A stretch of DNA of 42,304 bases. Source: Terriglobia bacterium. GTDB lineage: Bacteria; Acidobacteriota; Polarisedimenticolia; Polarisedimenticolales; JAIQFR01. Under the pieces are notes generated by a model. That model ran no database searches, was not told where the DNA came from, and was given only the letters and a program-made list of their open reading frames with translations. Of this stretch, positions 1 through 7,684 are shown piece after piece. The position numbers and the translations under genes were made by a program. Numbering within the stretch: the stretch's first letter is position 1; each line of letters starts with the position of its first letter. The stretch spans positions 1-42,304 of the forward strand of contig JAIQFR010000026.1 of NCBI GenBank assembly GCA_020073205.1. Reading direction: 5' to 3'.

Positions 1-483
1 CTCGACGGCCGTCCGATCGAAGGCCTGGACGAAGACTCGTTGGCGGACCTCCGCCGCGATCGTCTCGGCTTCGTCTTCCAGAACTTCAACCTCGTGCCGG
101 TGTTCACGGTCGCGGAGAACGTGGAGTTCCCGTTGATGCTCAAGGGCGTGCCCGCGAGCGCGAGGCGCCGACGGGCCCGGAGCCTGCTCGCTCGGGTGGG
201 ACTCGCCGCGCGGGCAGAGGCCCGGCCGGACCTGCTCTCGGGAGGCGAGCGCCAACGGGTCGCCATCGCTCGCGCGCTCGCGAACGAGCCCGACGTGGTC
301 CTGGCGGACGAGCCCACGGCGAGCCTCGACACGCGGACGTCCGATGGGATCCTCCACCTCGTGGGGGAGCTCAACCGGGAGCGCGGCGTGGCCTTCGTCG
401 TGGCGACGCACGATCCGAGGGTGGTGGCGAGGGCCGGCCGCGTCGTGACCCTCGAGGACGGAAGCGTCGTGGGGTCGGCATGA
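1..483 (+). CDS. ABC transporter ATP-binding protein (5' end outside window)
   Basis: ATPase of a LolD/MacB-like exporter, which would power the FtsX permease that follows. The reading frame is open from base 1, so the start and the Walker A loop lie upstream. Visible parts are the Q-loop (FQNFNL), the signature LSGGERQRVAIARAL, Walker B with the catalytic Glu (VVLADEPTASLD) and the switch His (ATHD). These are in the normal order and spacing, with 160 residues in the window. The stop overlaps the permease start (ATGA), so the two are translationally coupled. In this context it probably moves a lipid-like product or lipoprotein across the inner membrane. The family is certain; the substrate is inference. 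Confidence 0.93.
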   Translation, partial: LDGRPIEGLDEDSLADLRRDRLGFVFQNFNLVPVFTVAENVEFPLMLKGVPASARRRRARSLLARVGLAARAEARPDLLSGGERQRVAIARALANEPDVVLADEPTASLDTRTSDGILHLVGELNRERGVAFVVATHDPRVVARAGRVVTLEDGSVVGSA

Positions 484-1706
484 CGCTCTGGCGCCTCGCC
501 TTCCGCAACGTGGCGCGCAACCGGCGCAGGAGCCTGCTGACCGGAGGCGTGGTGGTCTTCGGTTTCGCGGCCTTCGCGCTGGCGGGCGGGTTCATGGCGC
601 AGAGCCTCGACGGGCTGCGCGAGGGGACGATCCGCAACGGACTGGGGCACTTGCAGCTGGCCGATCCCGCGGAGTTCGAGGGAAGCGGCGAGGGAGGGGC
701 GGAGCACGGTCTCGTCGACGCGTCTCGAATCGAGCGGATCCTGAGGCGGGACCCGGCCGTCGTGGAGGTCCTGCCCCGGATCAACTTCGTCGGCCTCGTC
801 AGCGCGGGGCTCCGGTCCGTTCCGTTTCTCGGGGTGGGGCTCGACCCGGCTCCGGAAGCCCGATCGATGGACTACCCCGAGGTCCTCGCGTCGGGCCGAT
901 GGCTCGCGGGCCGCGGCGAGCGCGGCGTCGTTCTCGGCGTCGGTCTGGCAAAGGCGCTCTCGGTGCGGGACGGCGACACGGTCACGATGCTCGCCACGAG
1001 CGCGGACGGCGTCCTGAACGCGGTCGACGCGATCGTCGTGGGGCGGGTCGATCTCCCGGTCCAGGAGCTGAGCGAGCGCTATCTGGCCACGTCGCTCGAT
1101 CTGGCCGGCGAGCTGCTGGGAGCCACGGACCGGGTTTCGAGGCTCGTCGTCGTGCTCCGTTCCGCCGGCGAGGCGTCGGACGCGCTCGAGAGGGCGCAGG
1201 AACGGCTCCGGCGCGAGGGAATCCGGGTGAGTGGCAAGACCTGGCGGGAGCTGGCGGTTTTCTACCGTCAGGTGCGGCTTCTGTACCTCGGGATCTTCGG
1301 GTTCATGGGAATCGTCCTCGTGATCGTCGTGCTCCTGGCGTCGGCGAACACCATGCTGATGGCCGCGGCGGAGAGGACACGCGAGATCGGGACGCTCCGC
1401 GCCCTCGGAACGCGGCCGGGACTGATCCGGCGGCTCTTCCTGCTCGAGGGACTTTGCCTGGCCGCGAGCGGCTGCGCCGGCGGCGTGGCGCTCTCCCTCG
1501 TGGTCCGCTTCGCCCTGAACCACTCGGGAATCGTGCTCCCGCCGCCTCCCGGCGCGGCCCACGGCGCTCCTCTTCATGTCCAGTTCTTCGTGGCCGCGCA
1601 CGCGGCGGGAGCCGTGGTGATGTTCGCGACGCTCATGCTGGCGTCGTACCTTCCGGCACGCCGTGCGGCGAGCATGTCCATCGTGGACGCCCTCACCCAT
1701 GTGTGA
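480..1706 (+). CDS. FtsX-family ABC transporter permease
   Basis: Inner-membrane permease of 408 residues in the MacB/LolCE architecture. There is one N-terminal membrane segment (about residues 18-42), a large periplasmic domain, then the C-terminal FtsX block. That block has a hydrophobic helix near 265-290, the coupling stretch ERTREIGTLRALG, and two more helps of hydrophobic sequence to the end. It starts on the ATGA overlap with the ATPase and overlaps the next start by 8 bases, giving a tight three-gene unit. A single permease suggests a homodimer rather than a LolC/LolE pair. Its partner downstream is a LolA-like protein, which suggests extraction of a lipidic product for transfer towards the outer membrane. 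Confidence 0.9.
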   Translation: MTLWRLAFRNVARNRRRSLLTGGVVVFGFAAFALAGGFMAQSLDGLREGTIRNGLGHLQLADPAEFEGSGEGGAEHGLVDASRIERILRRDPAVVEVLPRINFVGLVSAGLRSVPFLGVGLDPAPEARSMDYPEVLASGRWLAGRGERGVVLGVGLAKALSVRDGDTVTMLATSADGVLNAVDAIVVGRVDLPVQELSERYLATSLDLAGELLGATDRVSRLVVVLRSAGEASDALERAQERLRREGIRVSGKTWRELAVFYRQVRLLYLGIFGFMGIVLVIVVLLASANTMLMAAAERTREIGTLRALGTRPGLIRRLFLLEGLCLAASGCAGGVALSLVVRFALNHSGIVLPPPPGAAHGAPLHVQFFVAAHAAGAVVMFATLMLASYLPARRAASMSIVDALTHV

Positions 1707-2490
1707 AGGCGGCAGGAACCGGCTCGCGCGACGCTTTGGAGCGCTCGGGACCCGGGTCGCGGTCCTCGTGCTCGCGAGGCTCGCTCTCGCGTCGGGCGCC
1801 GCGGTCCCCGCGCACGATCTGCTCCTGGCCGCGGATTCGGCATGGCACCCGATCGAGGAGGGGGTGATCTCGCTGCGGGCGGTCGTCCGGGAGCGCGACG
1901 GGACCGCGGCCGCATCGGGGCTGGACGTCTACGTCAAGGGCTCCGACAAGGTCCTCTGCGTCTTTCGAGAAGGCCGGCAGCAGGGGAGAAGAATACTCGT
2001 CGTGGGAAGCCGGGTGTGGCTGATCGTGCCGGGCTCGAAGCGCCCCGTGGCCGTCAGCGCCAACCAGCGGTTGCTCGGGGCGGCCTCGGTGGCCGACGTC
2101 GCCCGGCTGCGATTGGCCGACGAATTCCAGGGGAGTCCGAGGAGCGGCCCGGAACTCGTCGGGAGCACGCCGTGTTGGGTCCTGGATCTGACCGCCAAGA
2201 GCCCCCGGGCGTCCTACGCCTCGGGCACCCTCTGGATCGGCCAGGAGGACCGGCTCCCGCGCCGGCTGCGACTGGCGCTCCGCTCCGGCAAGGAGGCGAA
2301 GGAGATTCTCTTCAAGGTGTTTCGTCGCGACGGGGGCCGCGCGGTTCTCGCCGAGATGGAGATCCGGCACCTCCTCGCTCACGAGCGGGGAGAGGTGACG
2401 GTCCTCGAGTTCCTCGGGAATCGGCACGTCCCGCTCGATGCCGCGATATTTGCCCCGGACGGTGCGCGGTCCTTCTCCGGAGTCCCGTGA
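1699..2490 (+). CDS. LolA-like outer membrane lipoprotein-sorting / lipid carrier protein
   Basis: Periplasmic protein of 263 residues. The ATG at 1699 overlaps the permease stop and gives a signal peptide (basic start, hydrophobic run VAVLVLARLALASGAA). A longer frame upstream runs inside the permease and is not needed. The body has the pattern of LolA/LppX-fold proteins annotated as outer membrane lipoprotein-sorting proteins: strands such as LDVYVKGSDKVLCVFR, SRVWLIVPGSKRPVAVS and a late GTLWIGQEDRLPRRLRL. LolA-like genes are a regular part of aryl polyene and flexirubin clusters. The role here is inferred to be escorting a lipidic product through the periplasm. The fold call is fairly sure; the ligand is unknown. 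Confidence 0.72.
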   Translation: MCEGGRNRLARRFGALGTRVAVLVLARLALASGAAVPAHDLLLAADSAWHPIEEGVISLRAVVRERDGTAAASGLDVYVKGSDKVLCVFREGRQQGRRILVVGSRVWLIVPGSKRPVAVSANQRLLGAASVADVARLRLADEFQGSPRSGPELVGSTPCWVLDLTAKSPRASYASGTLWIGQEDRLPRRLRLALRSGKEAKEILFKVFRRDGGRAVLAEMEIRHLLAHERGEVTVLEFLGNRHVPLDAAIFAPDGARSFSGVP

Positions 2491-2584
2491 GCGGACCGAA
2501 CCCCTCGGGATTCCCGTGCGGGCGAGGACGCGGAGGTCTCCTGGGCTCGGGAGCGACCCTCGCCGCGGCGGTCGGAGTGCCGGG

Positions 2585-3520
2585 ATGAGCCGCTGGTACG
2601 CTCATGGCTGGAATACCGCCACGTCGCTGCGGTTGATCCTGACGATCACCCCGCGCGTGCCTCGCCGGATCGTTCCCGTCCTCGGTGCCGTCACCGCGGC
2701 GATTTGCCTCGCCGTCATGAAGCGCGAGCGGCAGGCGGCCATCCGGAACCTCCGTCGCGTTCTGCGCCGGGGCGGTTGGCCTCTCTACCGCGTCGTCTGG
2801 GGCCTCTTCTACAACTTCGGCCGCTTCATGGCGAGCTACTGTGAGCTCCGGAGCATGACGCCCGAGAGCTTGGAGCCGCGCCTCGCTCGCGACCCGCCGG
2901 GCGAGAAGCGGCTTCGCGAGGCTCTGGAGCAGGGGAGCGGCGCCCTGGTCCTCACGGCTCACCTCGGGAACTGGGAGGTTGGGACTCTTGCGCTCCAAGG
3001 AATCGGACGGCCCGTCCTCGTGGCGATGCAGGTGGAGCGGACGAACGCCGCGGAGCGGTGGTTGAACCGTCTCAGGGTGAACGGGGGTGTCCGCGTCCTT
3101 CGGGTGGGCCGCGACCCCGCGAGCGCGCTCGTGCTGCGTGCCGCGCTCGCGAGGAGCGAGATCGTCGCGATGCAGGGAGATCGCGCGACCGGCGACCGCG
3201 TCGTCGAGGTCGGCCTCTTCGGCGCTCCGTTCCGTTTCCCCCTGGGCCCGTTCCTCTTGGCGTACGGCTGCGACGTCCCCATGGTCCCGACGTTCGTCGT
3301 TCAAGAGGGTTGGTGGCGCTGGCGAAGCGAGGTCGGAGAGCCGGTTCGGTTCCCTCGCACCTCGGACCGCGGCGCGGACATCGCCGCCGGCGTCGCGCAA
3401 TACGCGGCGCAACTCGAGCAAGCCGTCCGTCGTCACCCGGATCAGTGGTTCAACTTCTATGACCTCTGGCCGTCGACGAGATCGGCGCTCTCGAACCGCG
3501 ACGGGCCGGCGCCGGCGTGA
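2585..3520 (+). CDS. LpxL/HtrB-like lysophospholipid acyltransferase
   Basis: Membrane-anchored acyltransferase of 311 residues. The H-x4-E catalytic motif is seen as H126-LGNW-E131. A basic hydrophobic N-terminus is followed by the family's PxxFP-like central part (FGAPFRFPLGPFLLAYG, near residues 217-235). The ATG at 2585 is preferred because the ~49 upstream codons overlap the previous gene and look non-coding. LpxL-type enzymes acylate lipid A, and paralogues within aryl polyene clusters are thought to join the polyene acyl chain to its lipid or sugar anchor. Being next to an ACP and ketosynthases rather than lpx genes supports that second role, which is inference. Confidence 0.85.
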   Translation: MSRWYAHGWNTATSLRLILTITPRVPRRIVPVLGAVTAAICLAVMKRERQAAIRNLRRVLRRGGWPLYRVVWGLFYNFGRFMASYCELRSMTPESLEPRLARDPPGEKRLREALEQGSGALVLTAHLGNWEVGTLALQGIGRPVLVAMQVERTNAAERWLNRLRVNGGVRVLRVGRDPASALVLRAALARSEIVAMQGDRATGDRVVEVGLFGAPFRFPLGPFLLAYGCDVPMVPTFVVQEGWWRWRSEVGEPVRFPRTSDRGADIAAGVAQYAAQLEQAVRRHPDQWFNFYDLWPSTRSALSNRDGPAPA

Positions 3521-3576
3521 CCGGCGTCAGAGCGGAGCCTTAGGGGGTCGTGCGGCCGCCGACGGGCGGGGACGCC

Positions 3577-3589
3577 GTGATATCATCAC
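3577..3589. promoter_or_regulatory. Inverted repeat just before the ACP start
   Basis: GTGAT-ATC-ATCAC is a perfect 5-bp inverted repeat with a 3-base centre, ending 3 bases before the GTG of the acyl carrier protein. It lies in the only real intergenic gap (about 70 bases) of the forward biosynthetic genes. It could be an operator or a small hairpin at the translation start. There is no independent support. Confidence 0.25.
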
Positions 3590-3592
3590 GTC

Positions 3593-3886
3593 GTGACCGA
3601 CGACGCGGGGTTGAGGCAAGAACTGAAGGACTTGCTGATTCGGAGGCTGCGCCTCCCCGGTGTCTCCCCGGACTCCATCGACGACTCCGAACCCCTCGTC
3701 GGGGGGGCGCTGGGCCTGGACTCCATCGACCTGCTCGAGCTCACGCTCGCCCTCGAGGAGCGATACGGCTTCAAGATCGCGGACGAGAAGCCGGCGCGAG
3801 AGGCGTTCCAGTCGATCGCCACGCTCGCGGCGTTCGTTCGCCAGCGGCGGGCCGCCGCCCCCGACCCGGGATCCGCCCGTGGATGA
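3593..3886 (+). CDS. Acyl carrier protein
   Basis: Stand-alone ACP of 97 residues with a GTG start. The phosphopantetheine attachment site is S44 in GLDSIDLLEL. The acidic helices and the following LEERYGFKI are typical of ACPs that hold growing fatty or polyene chains. The C-terminal tail (about 12 residues, Ala/Pro-rich) is disordered-looking. Its stop overlaps the ATG of the ketosynthase (ATGA), so carrier and condensing enzyme are made together. This is very likely the dedicated carrier of the pathway and not the housekeeping fatty-acid ACP, which would normally sit beside fabD/fabG/fabF. Confidence 0.93.
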   Translation: MTDDAGLRQELKDLLIRRLRLPGVSPDSIDDSEPLVGGALGLDSIDLLELTLALEERYGFKIADEKPAREAFQSIATLAAFVRQRRAAAPDPGSARG

Positions 3887-5097
3887 GCGGTGTGATTCGC
3901 CAGCCTCGCGTGGTCGTGACCGGGTGCGGGACCCTTAACGCTCTGGGTCGCGACGTCCGATCCTCGTGGGATCGTCTCGTCGAGGGGCACTGCGGGATCC
4001 GCCCTCTCGAAGCCCGTTTCGGACGGGGGCAGAGCCCGATCGCCGCCGAGGTGAGCGATCCTCCGCCGTCGAAGGACATTCCGGCCTTCGCGTCACGGAC
4101 CGACCGTCTGGCCTCGGCGGCCGCCGAGGAGGCGGCCGTCCAGGCGCGCCTCTCCGACCTCGGCGTCCGCGACCGGGTCGCGGTGGTCGTCGGCACCACG
4201 ACGGGCGGCATTCGTGAGACGGAGGAGGACTTCGTCTCCCGCGCGAACGGGAGGCCGGGGCGCCGTTCGGCGCTGGTCGTGTTCGAGAAGGCGGGAACCG
4301 CCGACATCCTGGCGAACCGATTCGACCTGCGCGGGCCGCGCCTGACGCTCCACTCCGCCTGCGCATCTGGCGCGTCCGCGATCCTGATCGGTGCCGACCT
4401 GATTCGGAGCGGACAGGCGGACGTGGCGCTCGCCGGGGGCGTCGATACCCTGGCTCGAATGATCGTGAGCGGATTCCACTCGCTGCGGGTCGTCTCTAGG
4501 GAGCCGTGCCGCCCGTTCGACCGCGATCGCTGCGGGCTCTCGTTGGGCGAGGGGGCCGGCATGCTGGTCCTCGAAAGGGAGTCCGGCGCGGAGAGGCGAG
4601 GCGTCGGGGTGCTCGCGGTGTTGTTGGGGGGAGCCCAGAGCTCCGACGCACACCACCTCACCGCGCCGGCACCCGACGGCGCCGGCGCGGCCCGTGCCAT
4701 GCGGGCCGCGCTGGCTCGGTCGAACGTCCCCCCGGAGGCCGTCGACCACGTGAACGCGCACGGCACGGGGACGCTTCTCAACGACGCCGCCGAAGCGGCA
4801 GCGATCGCGTCGGTGCTCGAGGGGAGGACCGCGTGCTGTCCGGTCACCTCGGTCAAGGGGAGCATCGGGCACACGCTGGGCGCGGCGGGAGCCATCGAGG
4901 CGATCGTCGCGGTGGAGACCCTTCGGACGGGGATCATCCCCCCGACCGTGGGATTCCGCGAGCCCGATCCGGCCTTCGGGCTCGAGATCGTCCGGGATCG
5001 ATCGCGCCGGGAGGACGTGCGCGTCGTCCTGTCGAACTCCTTCGGTTTCGGAGGATCGAACGCCGTGCTCTGTCTCGGAAGGCGGGACCCGTGGTGA
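3883..5097 (+). CDS. Beta-ketoacyl-ACP synthase (KAS II / type II PKS ketosynthase)
   Basis: Condensing enzyme of 404 residues, the usual FabF length. The complete triad is visible: C160 in HSACASG, H293 in NAHGTGT and H330 in GSIGHTLGAAG, with K325 before it and the closing GFGGSN loop. The ATG at 3883 overlaps the ACP stop; upstream sequence in the same frame belongs to the ACP region. It should catalyse decarboxylative condensation of malonyl-ACP onto an aryl or polyene acyl chain. The next gene is a ketosynthase homologue without the catalytic Cys, overlapping by GTGA. This pairing matches KS/chain-length-factor heterodimers of highly reducing type II PKSs, including aryl polyene systems. 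Confidence 0.94.
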   Translation: MSGVIRQPRVVVTGCGTLNALGRDVRSSWDRLVEGHCGIRPLEARFGRGQSPIAAEVSDPPPSKDIPAFASRTDRLASAAAEEAAVQARLSDLGVRDRVAVVVGTTTGGIRETEEDFVSRANGRPGRRSALVVFEKAGTADILANRFDLRGPRLTLHSACASGASAILIGADLIRSGQADVALAGGVDTLARMIVSGFHSLRVVSREPCRPFDRDRCGLSLGEGAGMLVLERESGAERRGVGVLAVLLGGAQSSDAHHLTAPAPDGAGAARAMRAALARSNVPPEAVDHVNAHGTGTLLNDAAEAAAIASVLEGRTACCPVTSVKGSIGHTLGAAGAIEAIVAVETLRTGIIPPTVGFREPDPAFGLEIVRDRSRREDVRVVLSNSFGFGGSNAVLCLGRRDPW

Positions 5098-6053
5098 ACG
5101 CACCGTCCGTCATCACCGGAGCCGGCCTCGTCTGTCCGCTCGGCGGGGACGTGCCCACCGCCGTCGCCGCGTTCCGGATCCCGGGCGGCCCGGAAACCCG
5201 GATCGCGTTCGACTTCGGCACGCGGCTCCATCCCAACCAGAAACGACGTCTCGACCGGCTCTCCCAGCTCGTGCTGGCGGCGTGCCTTGAGGCCGCCGAG
5301 CAGGCGGCGTGGGAGCGACTCGCCGACGACCGGGCCGCGGTCGTCATGGGAACGGGTCTGGGCTGCCTCGAGAAGACGGCGGCCTACCTTCGAGGCGTCG
5401 CCGGAGCCGGGCTGGATTACGCCGACGCGATCAACTTCCCGGATTCGATGGACAGCTCGCCCGCTGCCCACGTGGCGATGGTCCTCGGCTGCCGTGGTCC
5501 GTCCTTGACCGTCACGCAGCGAGAGATCAGCGGCGAGAGTGCGATGATCCTCGCGGAGCTGCTGCTGCGCCAGGGAGCCGCGGACGCGGTCATCGTCGCG
5601 GCGGGGGACGCCGCGACCGCCGAGCTTCAGGATCTCCTGTCCCGGTTCGTTCCCGGGGCGAAGGCGGGCGAGGCTGCCGCCGCGCTGGTCCTCGAGACCC
5701 GCGAGTCCGCCGCGCGACGCGGCGCCAGGACCCTCGGATCGCTGATCGGACGGGGGCAAGCCGGGGCTCCTGTCGCCGGCCCGCCTCTGCGGCTTCCTCC
5801 GCCCCATGCCTTGGACCGGGCCCTGGAGTTGGCGCTCGAGTCGGCCGGGATCCCGCGAGACCCGGCGGGCGCGATTCCCGCCGTGGCGCCGGAGGAGGTT
5901 TCCGACCGCATCGGCTGGATCCTGGCGGATGGTGTGCTTCGGGCGGTCCTCGCGATGGACCGGATCGCGGCCGGCGGCGGGTCCGCCTCGATCGTGGCGA
6001 GGCAGGCCCGCGGGGGCTCGGCCGCCGCGATCGTCATCGGACCCGGGCTCTGA
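5094..6053 (+). CDS. Ketosynthase-like partner (chain-length-factor type), active-site Cys replaced by Glu
   Basis: Thiolase-fold protein of 319 residues. It starts at a GTG that overlaps the stop of the catalytic ketosynthase. Early sequence (SVITGAGLVCPLGGD) and the nucleophile-elbow region align with the upstream KS: its LTLHSACASGASA corresponds to LTVTQREISGESA here. The residue in the Cys position is E144. The HGTGT and GHTxGAAG motifs are absent and the C-terminus is shortened, so it cannot condense on its own. Chain-length factors of type II PKSs typically carry Gln at this position; Glu is unusual. Its likely role is to dimerise with the KS, set chain length and perhaps promote malonyl decarboxylation. 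Alternatively it could be a decaying KS copy, but the intact frame and coupling argue against that. Confidence 0.8.
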   Translation: MNAPSVITGAGLVCPLGGDVPTAVAAFRIPGGPETRIAFDFGTRLHPNQKRRLDRLSQLVLAACLEAAEQAAWERLADDRAAVVMGTGLGCLEKTAAYLRGVAGAGLDYADAINFPDSMDSSPAAHVAMVLGCRGPSLTVTQREISGESAMILAELLLRQGAADAVIVAAGDAATAELQDLLSRFVPGAKAGEAAAALVLETRESAARRGARTLGSLIGRGQAGAPVAGPPLRLPPPHALDRALELALESAGIPRDPAGAIPAVAPEEVSDRIGWILADGVLRAVLAMDRIAAGGGSASIVARQARGGSAAAIVIGPGL

Positions 6054-6056
6054 GCC

Positions 6057-6728
6057 GTGAGAATCGTGGCGTTGGTTCCTGCCTACCAGGCGGCGGACAC
6101 GGTGGCCGAAGTCGTCGAGGCGACCCGCCGGGTCCTGGGTGAGGTGGTCGTCATCGACGACGGCTCCACGGATCCCACCGCGGAGCGGGCGCAAGGCGCC
6201 GGAGCCGTCGTGCTCCGGCTCGGCTCGAACCGGGGAAAGGGTGCGGCGCTTCGGGCCGGTTTTCGTCACGTCCTCGAGGCCGATGCGGACGGCGTATTGA
6301 CCCTCGACGCGGACGGGCAGCACGACCCCCGGGAGATCCCCACGCTCGTGGAGTCCTGGGCGGCTTCGGGCGCCGGGATCGTCATCGGATCGCAGCTCCA
6401 TCTCCAGGACGGGATGATCCCGATCCGCCGCTTCGGCAACCGATTCGCGGATCGTGCGATCTCGATCTTCGCCGGGGCCAGGGTGACGGGAACGCAGAGC
6501 GGCTTTCGACTCTACGACGCGCGCCTGCTTCGATGCCTTCGGCTCACCGGGACCGGATACGAGATGGAGAGCGAGGTCATCGTCAAGGCGATTCGGTCCC
6601 GTTTTCGCGTGCTCAGCGTTCCCGTTCGGGTCCGGCAGGTCGAAGGATCGAAGACCAGCCACTACCGCTCGTGGCGGGACACCGCCCGGGTTTGCGTCAG
6701 GGTGGTGGCCTCCCGGTTCGAGCGCTGA
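6057..6728 (+). CDS. Family 2 glycosyltransferase (dolichyl/polyprenyl-phosphate type)
   Basis: Cytoplasmic GT-A enzyme of 223 residues with a GTG start 3 bases after the previous stop. It shows the UDP/GDP-sugar binding DDGSTDPT, the metal-binding DADGQHDP and the acceptor-side stretch GSQLHLQDGMIPIRRFGNRFA, as in DPM1/polyprenyl-phosphate glycosyltransferases. There is no membrane segment, so it belongs to the short soluble form. GT2 enzymes recur in flexirubin/aryl polyene clusters and would add a sugar to a lipid carrier or to the polyene head. The next gene, a deacetylase, overlaps by one base (TGATG). That suggests the sugar is an N-acetylated one that is then deacetylated; the substrate is inference. 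Confidence 0.87.
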   Translation: MRIVALVPAYQAADTVAEVVEATRRVLGEVVVIDDGSTDPTAERAQGAGAVVLRLGSNRGKGAALRAGFRHVLEADADGVLTLDADGQHDPREIPTLVESWAASGAGIVIGSQLHLQDGMIPIRRFGNRFADRAISIFAGARVTGTQSGFRLYDARLLRCLRLTGTGYEMESEVIVKAIRSRFRVLSVPVRVRQVEGSKTSHYRSWRDTARVCVRVVASRFER

Positions 6729-7480
6729 TGTTCCTCGGGCTTTCCGTCGCGATGCACCTCGCGCTTCTGGCGCTGTTGCTGCGAAACGGGCCGCTCACGG
6801 CGGGCGTGCTCCTCGGGTACGGCATGTATCACGTGTTCGTCGCCTGGGGGGTGCTCCATCCCAGGAGCAGGATCTTCGGGCCCAACCGCTCGCGTCTCAG
6901 GACGCGGGACCGTGTCGCCGTTCTCACGTTCGACGACGGTCCCCATCCCGAGGTGACCCCACGGGTCCTCGAGATCCTGAGGGCGAAGGGAATCCATGCG
7001 ACGTTCTTCCTCGTCGGCAAGCACGTCGACCGCCACCCGGATGTCGTGCGGCGAATCGTCGCCGACGGGCACACGCTCGGCTGCCATTCATACGGTCACT
7101 CGTACCTCTTCTGGCTCCTTCCGGCGAGCCGGCTGCTGCGGGAGGTGCGCGCGTCGAAGGCGGCGGTCGAGGCGGCATCCGGAAAGCCGTGCGCGTGGTT
7201 CCGCGCTCCCGTGGGGATGAAGAGCTGTCTCTTGCGCCGGGTGCTCGCCCGATCCGGGCTCGAGTTGGTGAGTTGGGAGGTCCGCTTCCCTCAGAGGAAT
7301 CCCTTGCGCCGCGACGGTCCCCATCGCCGTCGCCTCCGCAGGGTATCGCCGGGGAGCATCCTTCTCCTCCACGACGGGCACGATCGCAAGGTCGAGGGGT
7401 GCCCCGAGGTGATCGACCTCCTGCCGCGGCTTCTCTCGGACCTCGACGCGATGGGGTACCGTTGCGTCCCGCTCTCCTAG
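6728..7480 (+). CDS. Membrane-anchored polysaccharide deacetylase (NodB domain)
   Basis: Protein of 250 residues with an N-terminal hydrophobic segment (MFLGLSVAMHLALLALLL, then a second stretch to about residue 45) followed by a NodB carbohydrate esterase family 4 domain. Motifs: TFDDGPHP (metal-binding Asp pair), HSYGH (metal His pair), RAPVG and the C-terminal LLHDGHD. The ATG at 6728 is chosen because it overlaps the glycosyltransferase stop by one base and restores a normal anchor. The enzyme would remove N-acetyl groups from an amino sugar on a lipid-linked or surface glycan. The direct coupling to the GT2 gene suggests both act on the same molecule. Confidence 0.9.
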   Translation: MFLGLSVAMHLALLALLLRNGPLTAGVLLGYGMYHVFVAWGVLHPRSRIFGPNRSRLRTRDRVAVLTFDDGPHPEVTPRVLEILRAKGIHATFFLVGKHVDRHPDVVRRIVADGHTLGCHSYGHSYLFWLLPASRLLREVRASKAAVEAASGKPCAWFRAPVGMKSCLLRRVLARSGLELVSWEVRFPQRNPLRRDGPHRRRLRRVSPGSILLLHDGHDRKVEGCPEVIDLLPRLLSDLDAMGYRCVPLS

Positions 7481-7684
7481 AGCGGCTCGCGCCCCGCCCG
7501 GACGCCTACCCGGATCGCGAAAGGGGGAATAGGGCGGTCCGATCGTCCGCGCGATCGTCATTGGAACGCCCGGACTCCTAGGAAGTAAGATGGCCGCGGT
7601 AGCCGGACGAGGCGGTTCCGAGTGGAAGCGCACGGCACGCGGACGCCGACCCGCGCCAGCGTCCCCGGCGCCGAGGAGCGGAGC

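Noticed and set aside
3771-6662. Very long open frame on the minus strand opposite the KS and glycosyltransferase genes
   Set aside because: High-GC codon bias leaves the opposite strand open. The translation is Arg/Pro/Gly-rich without motifs, while the plus strand carries complete enzymes.
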